Positions 6,640-11,303 of a stretch of 11,303 nt of DNA are shown here, piece after piece; within the stretch, counting starts at the first letter, position 1; each line of letters begins with the position of its first letter. The notes under the pieces were generated by a model that ran no database searches, was not told the origin of the DNA, and saw nothing but the letters and a program-made list of their open reading frames with translations. Position numbers and translations under genes: made by a program. Origin of the DNA: Actinomycetes bacterium (lineage in GTDB: Bacteria; Actinomycetota; Thermoleophilia; Solirubrobacterales; 70-9); NCBI GenBank assembly GCA_023436605.1, contig JAEZIQ010000124.1, positions 1 through 11,303 on the forward strand. The letters are read 5' to 3'.

Positions 6640-7743
6640 AGCGAAACAGAAGAAACATCGGATAACCAGGGTTCGGACGAAACTCCGATCAACTCCCCCG
6701 AGGTCGAAGCCGCGGTCGCGGATACGGGTGAAGGGGAAGTGGCCGCCGAGATGGAAGCTGCCGACGAGGCCGCTGCCGCCGACAACGCCGTCGGCGAAGG
6801 TGAAGCCGACCTCGAAGCGAGCGAGGAATCGGAGACGGTGAACGCCGCTGTCACCAACGAACCGGCCGAAGACAAGGGTTTCGTCGCCAGCGACGGCGCG
6901 GTGCTCGGTCGCGACTTCATCATTCCCGGTGTGGGCCCCGGTGACCACGACCCATACAAGTGGCACACCGGCCCCAAGCAGCAGACCACCAACAACGCGA
7001 TCGAGATTGTTGACGTGGTCAAGCAGTTCGGTCGTACCCGCATCCTCAACGGCCTCAACCTGGGCCTGCCGGATGACCAGATTTCCATGGTGCTGGGCCC
7101 CTCGGGTACCGGCAAGAGCGTGCTGATCAAGCACATCGTCGGACTGCTCTACCCCGATCACGGTGATGTGATCGTCAAGGGTGACTCGGTTCCCGACCTG
7201 AGCGACGACGATCTCTTCGAGATGCGCAAGAAGTTCGGCCTGCTGTTCCAGGACGGCGCCCTCTTCGGCTCGATGAACATCTACGACAACGTCGCCTTCC
7301 CGCTGCGTCAGCACACCGACAAGGGTGAAGAAGAGATCGAGTCGATCGTGACCCGCCGTTTGCGTGAGGTCGGTCTCGGCGAAGCCCACTTCAAGATGCC
7401 GAACGAACTCTCGGGCGGCATGCGTAAACGCGCCGGCTTTGCCCGGGCGCTCGTGCTCGACCCCGAGATCGTCATGTTCGACGAGCCCGACTCGGGTCTC
7501 GATCCGGTCCGGACCGCGCTCCTTTGCGAACTGATCAAGGAAGTCCACGCCGAGAGCGGCGGTTGCTACATGGTGATCAGTCACGACCTCGGGACCGCGA
7601 GGCGGATCGCCGACTTCATCGCCGTGCTCTGGAAAGGCCGCATCGTGGAAAGCGGACCGAAGGAAGAACTGTTCGAATCTGACAACGAGTTCGTCCACCA
7701 GTTCCTGCAGGCCGACGTGGTCGGCCCGCTCGCGATGGATTGA
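6637..7743 (+). CDS. Mkl/MlaF-like ABC transporter ATPase with an acidic N-terminal extension
   Basis: This 368-residue ATPase powers the two YrbE permeases encoded upstream. The ABC domain spans about 121-358: Walker A GPSGTGKS (154-161), Q-loop Gln205 in LLFQDGALF, signature LSGGM (258-262) in the MlaF/Mkl form LSGGMRKRAGFARAL, Walker B IVMFDEPDSGLDP with catalytic Glu283, and H-loop His316 in VISHD. All catalytic residues are intact. Unusual for the family is an N-terminal extension of about 115 residues. Its first 79 residues contain no Lys or Arg and about 26 Asp/Glu, with many Ala, Ser and Gly, so it is probably disordered. A short conserved-looking patch (GRDFIIPGVGPGDHDPYKWH, 91-110) bridges to the ABC domain. 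The TTG start is supported by GGAGG 7 nt upstream. The stop overlaps the next gene (TGATG). Confidence 0.95.
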   Translation: MSETEETSDNQGSDETPINSPEVEAAVADTGEGEVAAEMEAADEAAAADNAVGEGEADLEASEESETVNAAVTNEPAEDKGFVASDGAVLGRDFIIPGVGPGDHDPYKWHTGPKQQTTNNAIEIVDVVKQFGRTRILNGLNLGLPDDQISMVLGPSGTGKSVLIKHIVGLLYPDHGDVIVKGDSVPDLSDDDLFEMRKKFGLLFQDGALFGSMNIYDNVAFPLRQHTDKGEEEIESIVTRRLREVGLGEAHFKMPNELSGGMRKRAGFARALVLDPEIVMFDEPDSGLDPVRTALLCELIKEVHAESGGCYMVISHDLGTARRIADFIAVLWKGRIVESGPKEELFESDNEFVHQFLQADVVGPLAMD

Positions 7744-10205
7744 TGTCCCGGCTGTTCGGCGCTCTCGCCGAGGCCGTAGCACGCCGGCCCTGGCCGGTGG
7801 TTGTGCTTGCCACACTTGTCGGTGCGGTCGCGCTTTGGGGCGCGAGCGGGATGGGCACCCAGAACGTCACCGACGCCTTCTTCGACCGGGATTCGACCGC
7901 CTACAAGCAGACTGAAAAGGCGGACCAGGCGTTCGGTTCCGACCCGGTCGTGATCATGGCCAAGGGTCCGCTGATCGAGACTCTCGCCACCGAGAACCTG
8001 AACCGGCTGGCCACGCTCGAAACCTGTCTCGCCGGCCAGATCCAGCGGGGGAGAGGGCGCCTCTTTCAGGTCTGTCGCCAGATCTTCGAACTTCAGCCGG
8101 CGACGGTGATCGCTGGTCCGGCGACCTTCCTCGGTCGCGCCGTGGCCGGGATCACCCAGGTCTACGAGCGGCAGCTCAAGCGCCTGAGCGCAGCGCCGGA
8201 TACTCCCGAGGGCCAGGCCGAGCGGACCCGCATCATCGCCCTCGCCGCCCAGATCGTGTCCCAGTACGGACTCAACCTGACCACGCCGCCCAGCCTCGAA
8301 GACCCGACCTTCGTGCGCCGGGTCGTGTTCGGCGAGGGTGGGGTCAGGTCCGGTCCCAAGCCGAAACTCAACTACCTCTTCCCGTCCCGCGACTCGGCCC
8401 AGATCGTGATGCGCCTGCGCAGCGACCTGACCGACGCCGAACAGGAAAAGGCGATCAAGCTGATCCAGGAGGCCGCCGACGATCCTTCGGTTCAGCTGAA
8501 GAACGCGGAGCTGGTCGTATCCGGCTCGCCGGTGGTCTTCAACGGGCTGAACGACGAGCTGCCGGTCCGCGTCCTCATCCTGGCCGGGGTCGCGGTGATC
8601 CTGATGAGTCTGGCCCTCTTCTTCGTCTTCGCTTCTGCCTGGCGACTCCTGCCGCTAGGCCTGGCCCTCGGTGGCGTGGCCGTCGCCGCGGGGATCCTCC
8701 GGCTTGCCGGCGGCGAGTTTTCGCTGGCCTCGCTGGGCGCGGCACCGATCCTGATCGGGCTCACCGTCGACTACGCGGTTCAGGTCCAGGCCAGGTTCGA
8801 CGAAACCGCACGGCTGCCGGCCCGGCAGGCGGCCCGGGAAGCGGCCAGCCTCGGCGTGCCGATGATCGCCACCGCCTGTGTCGCGACCGCCGCTGGTTTC
8901 GGTGTGCTCGCGCTCTCCTCGCTGCCGCTCGTCTCCCAGTTCGGACTGCTGCTCGGCGGGGGAGTGCTGATCTGTTTCGTCTTCACCTTCTTCGCCGGAT
9001 TCGCGATGCTTGCGCTGCGCGGCGAGCGACGGCCCGAAGCCGGCGAGGGCCGCATCCTGGCCGGGGCCAAGACCATCACCAAACCTGTTCTCGCGACCTC
9101 GATCCTCGCCCCCGGGCGGGTGCTCCTCCTCTCGATCCTGCTCGGCGCGATCGGCTGGGCGGTCAGCACCCAGTCCGAGGTCCGGGCCGAGATCGGCCAG
9201 CTGCTGCCTTCCCGTGCGCCGGTCGTCCAGGACCTGCTCAAGGTTGAGGACACGACCGGAACTTCCGGCGAACTCGACCTGATCGTGAGGGCCCCGGACG
9301 TGACCGATCCCGAAGTGGTCGTCTGGACCGAACAGGTCCGCCAGCAGATCCTGGCCGAGTCCGGGTACGGCGGAGACGACCCGCGGTGCGTCGGCGCCGA
9401 ACTTTGTCCCGGTCCGGCGGTCGCCGACTTCGTCGACGTCTCTTCAAAGGGACTGACTTCGACCCAGGTACGCAAGGTTCTCAAGGTGTTGCCGGTCAGC
9501 GAACGCAAGGCGATCATTGCCGGCGGGCTCGAATCCCGCGAGGATCCGACCGAGGCCAAGGTCGCCTTTGCGCTGCGCTCCGGCTCGGTCGACCGTCAGC
9601 AGGAAGTGATTGACCGGATCGAGCGGATCGTGGCGGAATCCCGTGACGGTAAGGGCCCGCCGCCCGGCGTCACCGCCGAAGTGACCGGCCTGCCGGTGAT
9701 CGTCGCCACCTCGGCCAACGACCTGGCCGATTCCCGCTACCTGCTGGTTGGGGCGGGGATCCTGATCATCGCCCTCGTCCTCTTGCTGGTCTATCGCTCG
9801 CCCCGTCGGGTCCTTGTGCCCCTGGTTCCGATTGTCGTTGCGGGTGGCTGGTCGGCCCTGATCGTCTCTGCCTTCGATCTCTCGCTCAACCCGCTTTCGA
9901 CCGTCCTGGCGGTCCTGGTGACCGCAATTGCGACCGAGTTTGGCGTGATCATCTCCGGCCGCTATTTCCAGGAACGGGAGGCGGGGGCCGGCCTGACCCA
10001 GGCCCTGCGGCTCACTTACGGTCGTACCGGACTCGCCGTCGCCACCTCCGGGCTCACCGCAATCGCCGGCTTCGCCGCCCTGGGGACCAGTGACGTCGCG
10101 ATGTTGAGGGACTTCGGCCTGATCGCCGTGGTCGACCTCGCTGTCGCCCTCGCCGGCGTGGCGGTCGTCCTTCCGGCGATGTTGGTCTGGCTGGAGCGCA
10201 GGTGA
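7743..10205 (+). CDS. MMPL/RND-superfamily transporter, 12 TM
   Basis: This 820-residue transporter has the duplicated RND layout. TM1 (about 17-36) is followed by a large extracytoplasmic loop (37-273) and TM2-TM6 (about 276-425); then TM7 (458-476), a second large loop (477-663) and TM8-TM12 (about 665-817). TM4 carries GLTVDYAVQVQARF, with an Asp343-Tyr pair typical of the MMPL proton relay. The equivalent TM10 has ATEFGVIISGRYF, with Glu732-Phe instead. MMPL proteins export lipids and other hydrophobic compounds using the proton gradient. Each large loop contains two close cysteines (95/111 and 549/555), possible disulfides. The ATG at 7743 overlaps the ATPase stop (TGATG); a TTG one codon earlier is possible but less likely. 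Its place directly after a YrbE-YrbE-ATPase set, where mce genes would be expected, suggests a joint role in lipid movement; that is an inference. Confidence 0.93.
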   Translation: MSRLFGALAEAVARRPWPVVVLATLVGAVALWGASGMGTQNVTDAFFDRDSTAYKQTEKADQAFGSDPVVIMAKGPLIETLATENLNRLATLETCLAGQIQRGRGRLFQVCRQIFELQPATVIAGPATFLGRAVAGITQVYERQLKRLSAAPDTPEGQAERTRIIALAAQIVSQYGLNLTTPPSLEDPTFVRRVVFGEGGVRSGPKPKLNYLFPSRDSAQIVMRLRSDLTDAEQEKAIKLIQEAADDPSVQLKNAELVVSGSPVVFNGLNDELPVRVLILAGVAVILMSLALFFVFASAWRLLPLGLALGGVAVAAGILRLAGGEFSLASLGAAPILIGLTVDYAVQVQARFDETARLPARQAAREAASLGVPMIATACVATAAGFGVLALSSLPLVSQFGLLLGGGVLICFVFTFFAGFAMLALRGERRPEAGEGRILAGAKTITKPVLATSILAPGRVLLLSILLGAIGWAVSTQSEVRAEIGQLLPSRAPVVQDLLKVEDTTGTSGELDLIVRAPDVTDPEVVVWTEQVRQQILAESGYGGDDPRCVGAELCPGPAVADFVDVSSKGLTSTQVRKVLKVLPVSERKAIIAGGLESREDPTEAKVAFALRSGSVDRQQEVIDRIERIVAESRDGKGPPPGVTAEVTGLPVIVATSANDLADSRYLLVGAGILIIALVLLLVYRSPRRVLVPLVPIVVAGGWSALIVSAFDLSLNPLSTVLAVLVTAIATEFGVIISGRYFQEREAGAGLTQALRLTYGRTGLAVATSGLTAIAGFAALGTSDVAMLRDFGLIAVVDLAVALAGVAVVLPAMLVWLERR

Positions 10206-10828
10206 AGGGACCGGCCAGCAAGCCGTTCAACTACACCGCCCTCGTGGCGATCATCTTCGCCGTCTTCCTTGCTGTGGTCCTGCTGACCAGGGGATGTTCC
10301 ACCGAGTCGGGGAGCGTCGGCCTCGGCGAAGAAGTTCTGGTCGGTGAGCAGGCGGCACCTTTCGCGGTGCCACTGGCGATCAGCGATCTCGACGGCGACG
10401 CCAACGTCGACCCCGCCCAGGCATGCGACGTCGAGGGCGCTGACGTCCTGCGGATCTGCGACTACTTCGACCGACCCCTGGTCATGAGTTTCTGGTTCAC
10501 CAAGGGTGCGTCCAGTTGCATCGACCAGCAGGACATCTTTGACCGGCTGGCGGCCAGGTTCCGCCACAAGGCTGGCTTCGTTTCGATCAATGTGCGTGAC
10601 GATCGCGACCGGGTCCGGGAACTGATCGAGGAGCATGGCTGGAAGGTTCCGGTCGGCTACGACCGGGACGGGGCGGTCTCGAACATTTACCGGGTTGGTG
10701 GCTGCCCGACCTTCCTCTTCTTCCGCAAGGGGGGAGTGATGGAGGAAGCGGAGATCGGCGACACGACCGAGGAGGAGCTGACCGCGCAGGTACGCTCCCT
10801 GATCGATGGCCAGCAAGAACCGAAGTAA
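10202..10828 (+). CDS. Membrane-anchored thioredoxin-fold (TlpA/redoxin-like) protein with a degenerate CxxC
   Basis: This 208-residue protein has one N-terminal membrane anchor (about 12-29, then RGC) and an extracytoplasmic thioredoxin-fold domain (about 45-203). The canonical WCxxC site is replaced by WFTKGASSC (98-106): only Cys106 of the pair remains and the loop is one residue longer. The cis-Pro loop reads GGCPTFLFF (166-174), placing Cys168 directly before the cis-proline, where Ile, Val or Thr is usual. Two more cysteines (75 and 86) precede the domain core. Cys106 and Cys168 should lie close in the fold and could form an alternative redox disulfide. The start is a GTG overlapping the MMPL stop (GTGA) with GGAG 5 nt upstream. 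Because of its position it may act on disulfides in the MMPL loops. A bacterioferritin-comigratory or peroxiredoxin-like activity is an alternative. Fold is likely; activity is unproven. Confidence 0.85.
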   Translation: MKGPASKPFNYTALVAIIFAVFLAVVLLTRGCSTESGSVGLGEEVLVGEQAAPFAVPLAISDLDGDANVDPAQACDVEGADVLRICDYFDRPLVMSFWFTKGASSCIDQQDIFDRLAARFRHKAGFVSINVRDDRDRVRELIEEHGWKVPVGYDRDGAVSNIYRVGGCPTFLFFRKGGVMEEAEIGDTTEEELTAQVRSLIDGQQEPK

Positions 10829-11249
10829 GGAAAAGCCGAAATCCCGCCTTCAGGCGGCGATGGACCGGATGGAGGAAGCCACCGACGAGCGGCCGCCGGC
10901 ACCCTGGGGCAACTTCCCGCTCGGGCCCCTATCGGTGCTGGCCGGACTGGTCCTGATCACGATCGGAGTGATCACATCGAATCCGGTGCAACTTGCGATC
11001 GGGGTCGGCCTCGGCATGTTGGGCGGGCTGGAGCTCTCGATCCGCGAGCACTTTGCCGGCTTTCGCTCGCACACCACGCTGCTGGCCGGTTTCGTCTTCG
11101 TGATCGCGGTCGGGGTCACGTTTTATGCCGCGAGGCTCGTCCTCTGGCAGAGCCTCCTGATCGGCGTCGCCCTGGCCCTGCCGACCTTCTGGGCCCTCCG
11201 AAAGAAATTCGAAAAAGCTTCCGGCGGTCTTTCATACAAGCTGCGGTAG
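10806..11249 (+). CDS. Small four-TM membrane protein, function unknown
   Basis: I do not recognise a named family. The 147-residue product starts with a basic, Lys/Arg-rich cytoplasmic segment (1-30, containing RSKEKPKSR). Four hydrophobic segments follow, at about 40-58 (LSVLAGLVLITIGVI), 60-80, 91-110 and 112-130, and it ends with a basic tail (RKKFEKASGGLSYKLR). By the positive-inside rule both ends are cytoplasmic. The ATG at 10806 overlaps the preceding gene by 23 nt and has no good ribosome-binding site; in-frame ATGs at 10860 and 10869 would avoid the overlap and keep all four TM segments. It is the last gene of the operon visible here and may be an accessory subunit of the transporter or an anchor for the thioredoxin-fold protein. 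Both are guesses from position. Confidence 0.72.
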   Translation: MASKNRSKEKPKSRLQAAMDRMEEATDERPPAPWGNFPLGPLSVLAGLVLITIGVITSNPVQLAIGVGLGMLGGLELSIREHFAGFRSHTTLLAGFVFVIAVGVTFYAARLVLWQSLLIGVALALPTFWALRKKFEKASGGLSYKLR

Positions 11250-11303
11250 CCGATCCGGACCGCCACAAAACGGAGCCGACCCAACCATCACTTAATTCAG
11301 TGG

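Noticed and set aside
6454..7815. 453-residue open frame on the minus strand
   Set aside because: It is antisense to the ATPase gene, which has every ABC motif. Its His/Val/Asp-rich composition is typical of a complementary-strand shadow.
8780..9559. 259-residue open frame on the minus strand
   Set aside because: It is Ser/Arg/Thr-rich sequence antisense to the MMPL gene and shows no family pattern.
10844..10857. Hairpin CCGCC-TTCA-GGCGG after the thioredoxin-fold gene
   Set aside because: It has only 5 bp, no T-run follows, and it falls inside the next coding region. Chance pairing in GC-rich DNA is the simpler explanation.
11250..11303. Possible terminator at the right edge
   Set aside because: I looked for a stem with a T-tract after the last stop and found only 3-bp pairings; nothing supports a terminator in these 54 nt.

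Overview
The window is GC-rich bacterial DNA with tightly packed genes, several GTG and TTG starts, and stop/start overlaps. The YrbE permease pair with an Mkl/MlaF-type ATPase, an MMPL transporter and secreted PQQ-type dehydrogenases fits an actinobacterial chromosome. I favour a Thermoleophilia/Solirubrobacterales-like lineage, but this is an inference from gene content and style; there is no rRNA or other phylogenetic marker. No tRNA, insertion sequence, CRISPR array or phage gene is visible.

The layout is two divergent gene sets meeting at about 4891-5026. The leftward set runs from 4890 down to 104. It encodes a small lipoprotein with a Gly/Asp-rich tether (4195-4890), two tandem exported glucose/sorbosone-dehydrogenase-type beta-propellers whose reading frames overlap by 4 nt (2936-4144 and 1722-2939), and, after a 106-nt gap, an NAD(P)-dependent aldehyde dehydrogenase (104-1615). 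The ALDH gene is followed by a perfect 11-bp inverted repeat at the left edge.

The rightward set runs from 5027 to 11249 and looks like a single operon of six genes. It holds two YrbE/MlaE-family permeases, an Mkl/MlaF-like ATPase with an unusual acidic N-terminal extension, a 12-TM MMPL/RND transporter, a membrane-anchored thioredoxin-fold protein with a degenerate active site, and a small four-TM protein. Four of the five junctions overlap (by 1, 1, 4 and 23 nt). At the fifth, a strong Shine-Dalgarno at the end of the second permease gene serves a TTG start.

The most interesting reading concerns the rightward operon. It has the complete cytoplasmic and inner-membrane part of an Mce/Mla lipid transporter, but no MCE-domain (MlaD/Mce) gene in the window. 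An MMPL/RND transporter with two large extracytoplasmic loops sits where mce genes would normally be. A working hypothesis is a lipid or hydrophobic-molecule export/import machine in which MMPL replaces or partners the MCE component and the thioredoxin-fold protein acts on extracytoplasmic disulfides. The divergent lipoprotein could be a surface partner, but only its position supports that.
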